Positions 17,150-24,802 of a DNA stretch of 64,000 nt are shown in pieces. How positions within the stretch are numbered: position 1 is the first letter of the stretch; each line of letters starts with the position of its first letter. The notes beneath the pieces were generated by a model that saw only the letters and a program-made list of their open reading frames with translations, was not told where the DNA came from and ran no database searches. Source of the stretch: Mycolicibacter heraklionensis (GTDB taxonomy: Bacteria; Actinomycetota; Actinomycetes; Mycobacteriales; Mycobacteriaceae); the NCBI RefSeq assembly GCF_019645815.1, contig NZ_CP080997.1, forward strand, positions 4,592,880 through 4,656,879, in the 5' to 3' direction. Both the position numbers and the translations under genes were made by a program.

Positions 17150-17175
17150 CCTGGGGAAATACGTGACCGCTGACA
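17150..17175. repeat. right terminal inverted repeat of the IS21-type element
   Basis: Complement of the left end with three mismatches; contains the outermost copy of the 17-base repeat (17151-17167). Two more internal copies lie at 17119-17134 and 17097-17112. The CGAT target duplication follows at 17176-17179. Confidence 0.9.
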
Positions 17176-17179
17176 CGAT

Positions 17180-17230
17180 TTCCGTTGCGGCAATCAGCAG
17201 ACAACACAACAGGAACACCGACAGACGCAT
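17180..17230 (-). pseudogene. signal-peptide fragment of the IS-interrupted exported protein
   Basis: The ATG at 17230 opens MRLSVFLLCCLLIAATEI, a standard signal-peptide hydrophobic core, which then runs into the IS21 end. After removal of the element the frame continues VPGPMAAYA then NDGCPQGL, joining the fragment at 13938-14537 exactly in frame. Box B of the shared promoter motif lies about 140 bases upstream. Confidence 0.8.
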
Positions 17231-17366
17231 GTCACCCGTTTTCGCATGACTCGTGAGCGGTCGGAATCCTCCGGATTTAAGAGTGCATATAGGCACGACG
17301 TTCTCTTCCCGTCGAACGCTGAATGTGTTGAGACGTACAACGCTACGGAGCAACGCCTCCGCGACG

Positions 17367-17393
17367 CATCAGGAGTTTCACTACAGTTTCGGC
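17367..17393 (-). promoter_or_regulatory. shared promoter box B
   Basis: On the plus strand this reads with ATCAGG, CTACAGTTTCG blocks that match box A (20942-20968) and box C (24730-24756) over 27 aligned positions without gaps. It lies upstream of the IS-disrupted exported gene (start 17230) and in the same relative orientation as the other copies. Confidence 0.6.
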
Positions 17394-17425
17394 GGCGCAC
17401 CGCAACGACAGACGGTCGGGCCAGG

Positions 17426-20266
17426 TCAACTGGCGGGATCCTCGGATAGGACGCCGGCCTGGGCCATGACGCGATAGAGCTCGATGCGAGAGTGGATGCC
17501 CAACTTACGGTAGATTCGAGAGAGGTTGACTTCGACTGTCTTTCGGGTGATGAACAGCATCGTGGCGATGTCGTGATTGTTCATTCCTGTTGCCGCCAAT
17601 TCGGCGATGCGCCGTTCGGTGGGCGTCAGGCCGGGTGAGCGGGTTCGACCGGCGGTGCCGCGGTCCAGCTCCGCGCGGACTTGGCTGGCCCACAGTGGGG
17701 TCCCGACCTTCTCGAAGGTCTGTAAAGACTCGGCCAGCACTGCGGCCGCGGTCTGCCAATGACGCAGCCGACGTTCCAGTCGGCCGAGAACCAGAAGCGT
17801 TCGTGCCCGTTCGAAGGGCATTTCAATGCGATCATGGTGAGCCAGCGCGGTGTTTGCGTACGTCACAGCCGTCGCAACATCTCCGCGCGCAGCCGACATC
17901 AGCGCCCGGCACCGCGCTCCGACGGCCAGCATCCACGCGCGATTCAACCGCGTCCCATTGCCTTCCAGAATCTCGGTCAGCCGCTCGGCCTCGTCAAGGC
18001 GATCGAGGTGGATCAGGGCCTCGGCGGCGTCAGGCACGAAGCCGCAGGCGACGATCTCGGTGAAGCGCGGTGCGAGATGGACCATGGGTAGCAGCGGCTC
18101 GACCGCTGCCAACGCCTCCGCGTGATCACCGAGGGAGAGTTCCAGAAAGCCATGAGCGGTAATAGGCGTCGACAGCATGGTGACGTAGCCGCTTGCTCTA
18201 CCGGCGGCGAGCGCGAGATCGATGTGACGGCGCGCATCTTCAACACGACCCTGATAGCTCGCGACCACGGACTGCAACGACGACGCGATGAACTGTGCCG
18301 CGTGGCCGCCGAACTGGCGAGCCCGCCGCGTGGCCTCGTTCGCGGTGTCGGCGGCGCGCGGGAGGTTGCCAAGCCAGACGTCGAACATCACCGATTGAAA
18401 GGCGATGAAATCCATCTCGCCTTCTCCGCCATTGGCCTCGCACCGGCTTCCGATCACTTCGAGAGATTCGCGGGCTCCCACAAGGTCGCCCGTCCAGCCG
18501 CGCAGCAAGGCGCTTTGCACACTGGGGCGAAGTGCTACCGGCACAGAGGTATCGAGGTCTTCCAGTTCGGCGACGCGGCGCAGATCCGTTGCCGCGGCGC
18601 CCTCGCCATTGAAGAAGCGCATCATTTCGCGCATGCCCGACGCCCGGCTGAGCGCCTCAGGAAGGCCTATCCGTTCGGCGAGGACAGCCGCCTGTTCGGC
18701 GGTTGCCAGCGCCGCATCCGGTTGGCCGATGTTCAGCTGCGTGAATGCCAGGGTTGTCATGACGATCACCCGGAGCTCCGAATCGTCGGTACAGTCGGCC
18801 ACTGCTTGGCGGCACAACTCCCAGGCGTCCAGGAAACTGTCGTCGTAGAGCCGCACCATGGCCAGCTGCTGCAACGCCTCGGCCCTTCGAGGACCTGGTG
18901 TCAGATCAGCGATGGCCGCCTTGAGCGCCTCGCCCGCGCGATGTGAATCGCCGGCGTCGAACAAGCACTGCGCTAACCGGATTCGCCGTTCTTCCGTGGT
19001 ACCGCCAAATCCGATTGCCAGCTCCAACAGCTCAGCAGCGGCGGCAGGCGCTCCGCGACCGCGCGCGATCTCTGCGGCGTCGTCGAGGGCGCTCAGCGTT
19101 TCCGGTTCCCCGACAGGATCGGCCAGCGCGAGGTGACGGGCATGCAGTTCGGGCTGTGTGATGACCTCGGCAAGGCGCCGGTGCATACGTCGCCGGACAG
19201 GAGGCGTCGCTCCCATGTGTACGGCGTGAGCGAGCAGCGGGTGGGTGAAACGAATACGGTTGCCCTCGATGGTGATGATCTGCTGCATCTCGGCCGTGTC
19301 GAGCATCTCTAGAAGATGTTGTGGTGCAACGTCAATGACCTGGGAAACGACGCGTATGGTCGGGTCCGCGCTGCTGGCAATCGCGAGCAGCGCATCATCG
19401 ACATCGCCTTGGATCCGGCTGATCCGGGAGGATGTCAACTCTCCAAGGCTGGCAGGAAGTCGCAGGTAAGCGGTGGGGTCGTTCTGGTCGATTTCCCTGG
19501 CCAATTCCAGTGCGTAGAAGGGATTACCGCCGGAAATCTGGTGGATGCGCAGCATCCTCGGCCGGGGTATGGGACTTCCCAGATGCGAGGTGAGCACATC
19601 TTGCAGCTCTCCAACCATTAACGGTGGCAAACTGATTCGCCGAACGGAATCGGGCCGGCTCAGCTCGAGCAACCCCGCGGGAGCGGATGACGTGCCGCTG
19701 CGCGTGGTGCAGAGCCATGCCACTCGACCGGAAAGGCGCCGCGCGGCGAAGGCCACCGCGGCCGCACTGGCGGGGTCGAGCCACTGTAAGTCATCGATGG
19801 CGACCATCACGGGCGACTCGTCGGCCAGCTTGTTGAGCACGGCCAGAAATGCGGCACCCACCGCACGTTGCTTGACCGCAGGAGAGACGATTTCGTCCTC
19901 ATTGAGGATGGCCGCTGCGAGCCCGTGTCGCTGCGGCGAGGGCAGATCGGCCCAGAGATCGCGATCAACCTCACTCAACAGGTCGGCAAGGGCGGCGTAG
20001 GCCAGGACCGATTCGGCCGCGCTCGCCCGTGCAGCCAGGACTCGAGCCCCGTGTTGGCGAGCGCGTTGTAGCCCTTCCAGCCACAGCGTCGTTTTGCCGA
20101 TGCCCGGCTCGCCCTCGATGATCAGCCCCGTTGAGGCATCGGCCGCGTCGTTGAGCAACTCGGCGATGGCGCGGACCTCGCGGCTGCGGCCGACGAGCGA
20201 GCTCACGACAGGCGGCTTCCGAGTCTTCCCGTCGGGCCGGACCCGAACATTTTCATGCGCCCGCAT
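17426..20266 (-). CDS. LuxR-family ATPase regulator 2 (LAL type)
   Basis: A 946-residue paralogue of the regulator at 10314-13082. Walker A GEPGIGKTT is at about residues 51-59, Walker B VMVAIDDLQWLD at about 155-166, then a long TPR-like region, and a C-terminal LuxR helix-turn-helix (about 875-935: TPTERRIAELAATGMNNHDIATMLFITRKTVEVNLSRIYRKL). Both regulators share many blocks end to end, pointing to an old duplication. This gene lies between the broken exported gene and the lipoprotein, inside a minus-strand run of exported proteins, which makes those genes plausible targets. The ATG start leaves ~50 residues before the ATPase motif. Confidence 0.87.
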   Translation of the reverse strand: MRAHENVRVRPDGKTRKPPVVSSLVGRSREVRAIAELLNDAADASTGLIIEGEPGIGKTTLWLEGLQRARQHGARVLAARASAAESVLAYAALADLLSEVDRDLWADLPSPQRHGLAAAILNEDEIVSPAVKQRAVGAAFLAVLNKLADESPVMVAIDDLQWLDPASAAAVAFAARRLSGRVAWLCTTRSGTSSAPAGLLELSRPDSVRRISLPPLMVGELQDVLTSHLGSPIPRPRMLRIHQISGGNPFYALELAREIDQNDPTAYLRLPASLGELTSSRISRIQGDVDDALLAIASSADPTIRVVSQVIDVAPQHLLEMLDTAEMQQIITIEGNRIRFTHPLLAHAVHMGATPPVRRRMHRRLAEVITQPELHARHLALADPVGEPETLSALDDAAEIARGRGAPAAAAELLELAIGFGGTTEERRIRLAQCLFDAGDSHRAGEALKAAIADLTPGPRRAEALQQLAMVRLYDDSFLDAWELCRQAVADCTDDSELRVIVMTTLAFTQLNIGQPDAALATAEQAAVLAERIGLPEALSRASGMREMMRFFNGEGAAATDLRRVAELEDLDTSVPVALRPSVQSALLRGWTGDLVGARESLEVIGSRCEANGGEGEMDFIAFQSVMFDVWLGNLPRAADTANEATRRARQFGGHAAQFIASSLQSVVASYQGRVEDARRHIDLALAAGRASGYVTMLSTPITAHGFLELSLGDHAEALAAVEPLLPMVHLAPRFTEIVACGFVPDAAEALIHLDRLDEAERLTEILEGNGTRLNRAWMLAVGARCRALMSAARGDVATAVTYANTALAHHDRIEMPFERARTLLVLGRLERRLRHWQTAAAVLAESLQTFEKVGTPLWASQVRAELDRGTAGRTRSPGLTPTERRIAELAATGMNNHDIATMLFITRKTVEVNLSRIYRKLGIHSRIELYRVMAQAGVLSEDPAS

Positions 20267-20392
20267 CCGATCCTTGACGGTTGGAATGACAGTTCCCCCC
20301 GCAGAAAATCGTATAGGTTGGCAATGAGCCGCGCTGGCAATCGGCCATGGCCGCTGACAAATATGCGGCCGCCGCGACGACTACCGCACCGG

Positions 20393-20908
20393 CTACTTGG
20401 GGACCAGCGGCGCCACCTTACGAGCCAGATCCACTGCCGCAGCGTTGGCCTGATCCCCTAACAGTCGAAGTACCGCGACCTGAACGGTATTCGTGCGGTT
20501 ACCTGCCGCGAATTCCACCGAGCCGCTGCTCATGTAGCGCATGCCGTCCGGCCCCGGCGTCGTTGGGTCGGGAAAGTTGGCGTCGGGGGCGGGAAGCGTG
20601 TTGTTGAGTGCGGTGCCGGCATTGCCGATCGTCAGCGAAACCGATTCGTCGTTAGACGGATTCGTCCATGTGCAGTCGCCCATGTCGGGCTCCGTGCCCG
20701 TCGAGACTCCGGCCACCGGGGCTCCGAGCAGCGACGAGATGTCCTGCGGGGAGATCATCGAGCAGGCGTCAATGCGCTTCGCCGGCTGCGCCGACCCGGG
20801 CGCCGCGGCCGGCGACTGGTCGGTGCCGCTGGCTCCGCACGCAGACGTCAGCGGCCACGCCAGCGCGGCGGCGAACAAGACGGCCAGGATGTTGCGTTGC
20901 TGCTGCAT
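20393..20908 (-). CDS. DUF3558-like lipoprotein
   Basis: A 171-residue putative lipoprotein with lipobox LTSAC (Cys24) after a hydrophobic signal sequence. The mature part has the pattern of DUF3558, a family of mycobacterial cell-surface lipoproteins: ACSMISPQDISSLLG, a central GDCTWTNPSNDESVSLTI, and a C-terminal AVDLARKVAPLVPK helix. Function of the family is not known. It starts 86 bases after the exported protein at 20995-21429 and carries shared box A about 35-60 bases upstream of its ATG. Confidence 0.75.
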   Translation of the reverse strand: MQQQRNILAVLFAAALAWPLTSACGASGTDQSPAAAPGSAQPAKRIDACSMISPQDISSLLGAPVAGVSTGTEPDMGDCTWTNPSNDESVSLTIGNAGTALNNTLPAPDANFPDPTTPGPDGMRYMSSGSVEFAAGNRTNTVQVAVLRLLGDQANAAAVDLARKVAPLVPK

Positions 20909-20941
20909 TGGTCCACGCTAAGCCCGCCACGGTCCGCTCGG

Positions 20942-20968
20942 AATCAGGGATATCACTACAGTTTCGCC
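20942..20968 (-). promoter_or_regulatory. shared promoter box A
   Basis: The plus strand carries AATCAGGGATATCACTAC then AGTTTCGCC. It aligns without gaps to boxes B and C, with conserved CTACA-TTTCG and ATCAGG/ATAAGG blocks. It is about 34-60 bases upstream of the lipoprotein start (20908), so it could be the core promoter or an activator site. Confidence 0.6.
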
Positions 20969-20994
20969 GCGTCCCGGCTGTCACGCACCGGGCA

Positions 20995-21429
20995 CTACTG
21001 AAGGTCACGGGGCGGCGGCGGTAGTGGCCCACAGTATCCGGCGTGGCGTTGGGCGTCCTCTGCCGTCCCACACTCGTAGTGATTCCAGTCCTGATTTTCG
21101 CGTCGGGTATCGGGCGAGACACAAACCGCGTCCGAACGGTAGGCATCGCGCCACACGAACCCTTGCTGACAACTCTGTGGGCCGTATGCGCCGTTGGGAT
21201 CGATCCGGCTCGCGGCGTCGGCGTTCTCTTGCGCGGTGCGGTCGCGGTCTCCCGGCCGGACACAGACCGTGTCGCCGGGATACGCCGCTCGCCAGACGAG
21301 GCCCGACGCACATGTCGGGTCGGGTACCGGGTGCGGATCCGCCCATGCCGGCACCGCACCGATGACGGTTGCCCATGCCGTCAGCGCAGCCAGGGGCAAC
21401 GCCGGCATGTTGACGTTTCTTGCCACCAC
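20995..21429 (-). CDS. exported two-module VCV protein
   Basis: A 144-residue exported protein with a signal peptide ending near GAVPAWA. The mature part has two copies of a Cys-containing module: C-ASGLVWRAAYPGDTVCVRP and CQQGFVWRDAYRSDAVCVSP, separated by an EN-AA-R-PNGAYGP linker. The gene broken by the IS21 element encodes the same arrangement, so the two are paralogues. Likely acts outside the cell; I do not know a function. Starts available are GTG 21429 or 21426 (GAGGAG just upstream) or ATG 21408. It follows the gene at 21444-21980 by 14 bases, suggesting an operon. Confidence 0.75.
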   Translation of the reverse strand: MVARNVNMPALPLAALTAWATVIGAVPAWADPHPVPDPTCASGLVWRAAYPGDTVCVRPGDRDRTAQENADAASRIDPNGAYGPQSCQQGFVWRDAYRSDAVCVSPDTRRENQDWNHYECGTAEDAQRHAGYCGPLPPPPRDLQ

Positions 21430-21443
21430 GACTCCTCGGGTCG

Positions 21444-21980
21444 TTACTGCCGCACGTAAGGCGGCTTCGACGGCGGACGGTCAAGCGGTATCGGCTGACC
21501 GACATACCGCGCGGCGTCGTCGTCGGTTTCGACGTGAAGGTTGCCGGACCAGCCGCTCATAGCGCCGGTGTTGCAACCGCCGAGAACGCCGGTCATCTGC
21601 ACTTCGACGTAGACATCTTCGGAATCGCCACGATTTTGGGCGAGCTCGACGGACTCTCCAGGCTGAACCACCGCATGATTGCCGGGCCAATCGTTGAAAA
21701 GTATCGCCGCATCACCGGGCGCGCAGGACGGAGGATTCCCGTCTGCGGTGAACTTCGCATACAGTGGCCCGTTCGTGTGAACCACGATGCCGGGATGCCC
21801 GAGGCACTGTTGGCTATAGGGCTTTGGGCAATCCATCGCCAGATGCTTGTCGAACACCTGGGCATTGGCCGGGCTCGCCAAAGCGAGCGCACTCCAGGCG
21901 GCCGCCGTGGCGAGCGCCGCCGTGTTGAGAAGAACCGCGCACCTGCGTCCGCCGCGGATACCTTTGCTGCTCTTGTCCAT
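21444..21980 (-). CDS. exported protein of unknown function
   Basis: A 178-residue protein beginning MDKSSKGIRGGRRC with a signal-peptide core (LNTAALATAAAWSALALA) and a probable cleavage after PANA. The mature domain has Cys pairs (AMDCPKPYSQQC, NPPSCAPG, GGCNTG) and a short Pro-rich end. The ATG at 21980 is chosen because the upstream frame is not conserved in composition and the signal peptide starts here. It sits 110 bases after the three tandem paralogues and 14 bases before the VCV-module protein. No family recognised. Confidence 0.7.
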   Translation of the reverse strand: MDKSSKGIRGGRRCAVLLNTAALATAAAWSALALASPANAQVFDKHLAMDCPKPYSQQCLGHPGIVVHTNGPLYAKFTADGNPPSCAPGDAAILFNDWPGNHAVVQPGESVELAQNRGDSEDVYVEVQMTGVLGGCNTGAMSGWSGNLHVETDDDAARYVGQPIPLDRPPSKPPYVRQ

Positions 21981-22090
21981 CGGGATTCCTTCCAGAGACG
22001 GTCGTCGACGCCGGTGAAGAGGCGAAGCCACAATATGTCGGCAATGTGACTGGTGCCATTGACTATTTGCCGGGCGGTTCCGTCGGCCGA

Positions 22091-22909
22091 TCACAGGTGG
22101 CCGGTCACGGTCTGACTGGCCCGACCGATGGACATCCCCTGGCCGTTGTAGGTGGCTGTGCACTCCACCTCTGCTTCGTAGGTGTCTCCGAGGGGCGGGT
22201 ACATCATGTCGGTGAGCGAACCGGTGCTGTTCGGGGAGATTTTGAGGCTCTCCTTGACTACTGCCGGCCCGATTCCGGCGGTTTTTGTTCCGGTGTAGTT
22301 GCACAGGGCGGGCAAACCGGAATTGTTGGTGATATTGACGATCGCGTTGATACCACTCTTGGTGATGTTCATCGCTATGGCATCGTGCGGCGCGGCGCAT
22401 TGCTGGCCGGCCAGAACAGTGGCCTCCACCGAGCCCGCCGGGCATTGCACCGGTGCGGCCTGAGCCGGTGCTGCCGGTGCTGCCGGTGCAGCGGGCGCTG
22501 CGGCGGGTGCTGCCGGTTTGGCCGGTGGGGTGTACTGGTAGTCCGACCATGCGCCACAGTCGTCCGACCCCACCGAATGCTTGCGGCAGCCCTGGACCGA
22601 CAGCGTGAAAGCGTCATTGCCGTTCTTGACGGTTTCTGTTGCGTCGCTGCCGCAGCCTTTGCTCAGTTCTACTTGGGGCCCGCCGTTGGACTTGAGGTGC
22701 ACCACGTCCCCGGCCTCATCTTCGTGGACTCGCGGACACCCAGAGATGGTGCATATCGCTTCGGAACCGTTTTGCGTACAGGTCACGCTGTAGCCATTCG
22801 GCAAAGCGTCGGCCCGGGCGATGGGCGCCATCAACGGCACGGCGATCCCGAACAGCCAGGCCGCGGCGGCCACAATCGCGATCGGTGCAGGTGTTCGTCT
22901 TCTCATCAC
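22091..22909 (-). CDS. exported Cys-rich two-domain protein, paralogue 1 of 3
   Basis: A 272-residue exported protein (signal peptide ending IARA, then DALPNGYSVTC). Domain one (~100 residues) has a conserved Cys pattern: SVTC, ICTISGCPRVHEDEAGD, SKGC, VQGCRKH-VGSDDCG. An Ala/Pro linker (PAAPAAAPAAP) follows; domain two starts PVQCPAGSVEA and has an immunoglobulin-like beta pattern with NITNNSGLPALCNY and VECTATY. The start is GTG 22909 or ATG 22906. Two further copies lie just upstream on the same strand (gaps of 36 and 28 bases), so these form one operon. Function unknown; even numbers of Cys suggest disulfides outside the membrane. Confidence 0.75.
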   Translation of the reverse strand: MMRRRTPAPIAIVAAAAWLFGIAVPLMAPIARADALPNGYSVTCTQNGSEAICTISGCPRVHEDEAGDVVHLKSNGGPQVELSKGCGSDATETVKNGNDAFTLSVQGCRKHSVGSDDCGAWSDYQYTPPAKPAAPAAAPAAPAAPAAPAQAAPVQCPAGSVEATVLAGQQCAAPHDAIAMNITKSGINAIVNITNNSGLPALCNYTGTKTAGIGPAVVKESLKISPNSTGSLTDMMYPPLGDTYEAEVECTATYNGQGMSIGRASQTVTGHL

Positions 22910-22945
22910 AGTTCCCTTTCCTCAAGTTCCGCGCGGACGATCTCG

Positions 22946-23746
22946 TCAGCCGGACAACTTCTGGCCGGCCTTACCGATGGGCCATGTCAGGCCCTCATAG
23001 ATGACCGTGCAGTCCACCTCTGCGTCGTAGATGGTGAAGGGGGGCGGCCAAAGCATGTCGGTGATCGAACTGGTGCTGTTCGGACCCACCTCGACCGTTC
23101 TGCTCACCGTTTGCGGCCCGAGGCCGACGACTTTTGTTGCGGTGTACGCGCATTGGGCGGGCAGGCTGGATTTGTTGGTGATGGCCACATGCGCGTCTAC
23201 GCCTTGCGGAGTGATGTACATCGCCACGTCGTCGTGTGGCGGGGCGCATGGCTGGCCGGCCGGGACGGTGGCTTCCACCGAGCCCGCCGGGCATTGCACC
23301 GGTGCTGCGCCCGGTACAGCGGGCGCTGCCGCCGGCGCGGCCGGCGCGGCCGGGGCCGCCGATGGGAAGTACCGGTAGTCCGCCCATGCACCGCAGTCAT
23401 CCGAACCCACGGGATGCTTGCGGCAGCCCTGGACCGACAGGGTGAACGGGCCGCTGACGCCTGCGACGATTGCAGTTGCGTCGTTGTTGCAGCCCTTGCT
23501 GAGCTCTTGTTGGTTCTGACCGTTGTACAAGGTGTGCACCACATCCCCGGCCTCGTCGTCGTGCACGCGCGGGCAACCCGAGATGTCGCAGGACACTTCG
23601 GTGCCGTTGGGCGAGCAGGTCACGCTGTACCCGTTGGACAACGTCTCGGCGCGAGCGGTCGGCGCCATCGACGGCGCAGCGTTGGTCCCGAACAGCCACG
23701 CTGCGGCGGCCAGGATCGACAACAGTGTCGATGTTCGTTTTCTCAT
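22946..23746 (-). CDS. exported Cys-rich two-domain protein, paralogue 2 of 3
   Basis: A 266-residue paralogue of the neighbours, with signal peptide MRKRTSTLLSILAAAAWLFG ending at TARA. It keeps all Cys motifs of domain one (CDISGCPRVHDDEAGD, LSKGC, GCRKHPVGSDDCG), the Ala/Pro linker, and domain two (PVQCPAGSVEA, SSLPAQCAY, VDCTVIY). A GGGGGC Shine-Dalgarno-like stretch precedes the ATG. It is the middle copy of the tandem triplet. Confidence 0.75.
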   Translation of the reverse strand: MRKRTSTLLSILAAAAWLFGTNAAPSMAPTARAETLSNGYSVTCSPNGTEVSCDISGCPRVHDDEAGDVVHTLYNGQNQQELSKGCNNDATAIVAGVSGPFTLSVQGCRKHPVGSDDCGAWADYRYFPSAAPAAPAAPAAAPAVPGAAPVQCPAGSVEATVPAGQPCAPPHDDVAMYITPQGVDAHVAITNKSSLPAQCAYTATKVVGLGPQTVSRTVEVGPNSTSSITDMLWPPPFTIYDAEVDCTVIYEGLTWPIGKAGQKLSG

Positions 23747-23774
23747 GACTGCCCCCTGGCGAGCGGATCGTCCG

Positions 23775-24626
23775 TCAGCCGGTCACGGTCTGGCTAGCTT
23801 TGCCGACGGGCCACGGCGACCCCAGGTAGGTAATCGTGCAGATCGCCACTGCGTCGTAGGTGGTGAGGGGCGGTGGCCACAACATGTCGGTGATCGCGCC
23901 GGTGCTCTTCGGGCCGACGGCGATGGTTCTCGTGACTGTTTGCGGTCCGAGCCCGGCGGTTTTTGTTGCGGTGTAGGTGCAATCGGCGGGCAGACTGGAA
24001 TTGTTGGTGATATCCACGGTCGCGTTCAAACCACTCTGGGTGATGGTCATCGCCACGTCATGGTCCGGCGGACTGCAGACCCCGCCGGCTGGAACGGTGG
24101 GCTCCACCGAGCCTGCCGGGCATTGCACCGGTGCGGCCTGAGCCTGAGCTGCGGGTGCTGATGAGCACGTCGAACCGGGCGGCAGTTTCTTCCCCGCGTC
24201 CGGCCCTGCCGTGCAAAGGACCGGCTCGGCTGCCGGGGCCGCTGCTTTCGCTGGTGGGGTGTACTTGTAGTCCGACCATGGGCCGCAATCATCCGAACCA
24301 ACGGGATGCTTGCGGCAGCCCTGGACCCCCAAGGTGAACGGGCTGGCGCCAAACCCGGCGATGGTTCCAATTGCGGTGCCGTTGCAGTCTTTTTTGAGCT
24401 CTTGTTGGCCCTGGCCGTTGGTCAGCAGGTGCACCGCGTCCCCGGCCTCGTCGTCTTTCACGCGCGGGCAACCCGAGATGTTGCATATCACGTCGTTGCC
24501 GTTTTGCGTGCAGGTCACGTCGTAGCCATTGGGCAACGCGTCGGCACGGGCGGTCGGCGGGGCGATCCCGATCAGCCAGGCCGCGGCGCCCACCATCGCG
24601 ATCAGTGTCAGTGTTCGTTTTCTCAT
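23775..24626 (-). CDS. exported Cys-rich two-domain protein, paralogue 3 of 3
   Basis: A 283-residue paralogue that is first in the operon. The start is the ATG at 24626 (MRKRTLTLIAMVG), with signal peptide ending TARA. Both domains are kept, and the linker holds an extra Cys-bounded insert, VLCTAGPDAGKKLPPGSTC, absent from the other two. Shared box C is 104-130 bases upstream. The frame can be read 35 residues further upstream, but those residues do not resemble a signal sequence. Confidence 0.75.
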   Translation of the reverse strand: MRKRTLTLIAMVGAAAWLIGIAPPTARADALPNGYDVTCTQNGNDVICNISGCPRVKDDEAGDAVHLLTNGQGQQELKKDCNGTAIGTIAGFGASPFTLGVQGCRKHPVGSDDCGPWSDYKYTPPAKAAAPAAEPVLCTAGPDAGKKLPPGSTCSSAPAAQAQAAPVQCPAGSVEPTVPAGGVCSPPDHDVAMTITQSGLNATVDITNNSSLPADCTYTATKTAGLGPQTVTRTIAVGPKSTGAITDMLWPPPLTTYDAVAICTITYLGSPWPVGKASQTVTG

Positions 24627-24802
24627 GACAGTCCCTCGGTGCACGTGCGTGGCACCATTCGCTGCCCGACGGGCCCTGAGCCACACCTTTCGAATGTGCG
24701 AAGCGTATGGCCGGTTAGGGACGCCGACCAATAAGGGATCTGCCTACACTTTCGCCAATGCTGTGCCCAAGGGTTGTATCTGGAGCTCCACCGCGGCGAA
24801 CC
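24627..24802. other. intergenic region downstream of egtD, where egtE would be expected
   Basis: 176 bases with no gene. It carries box C and separates the end of egtD from the exported triplet. In M. tuberculosis egtE (Rv3700c) immediately follows egtD; no remnant of a PLP-enzyme gene is visible here. Confidence 0.6.
24730..24756 (-). promoter_or_regulatory. shared promoter box C
   Basis: Plus-strand sequence AATAAGGGATCTGCCTACAC then TTTCGCC aligns gap-free to boxes A and B, keeping ATAAGG/ATCAGG, CTACA and TTTCGCC. It precedes the exported triplet operon (first start 24626). Confidence 0.6.

Larger units (their letters stand above)
14538..17175 (-). mobile_element. IS21-family insertion sequence (2638 bp)
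   Basis: The ends are TGTC(GA/AG)CGGTCACGTA... and match over 26 bases with three mismatches (14538-14563 and the complement of 17150-17175), beginning TG and ending CA. A four-base direct repeat CGAT flanks it (14534-14537 and 17176-17179), a typical IS21-family target duplication. Inside are istA and istB, and extra copies of the terminal GTCACGTAATTCCCCAG repeat: two at the left (14546-14562, 14571-14587) and three at the right (17097-17112, 17119-17134, 17151-17167), like the multiple transposase-binding sites of this family. All parts are intact, so the insertion looks recent and possibly active. Confidence 0.93.

Noticed and set aside
24780..24796. CTGGAGCTCCACCGCGG resembles a cloning-vector polylinker
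   Set aside because: Only about 17 bases match what I recall of the vector, flanked by ordinary genomic sequence; chance similarity is likelier than vector contamination.
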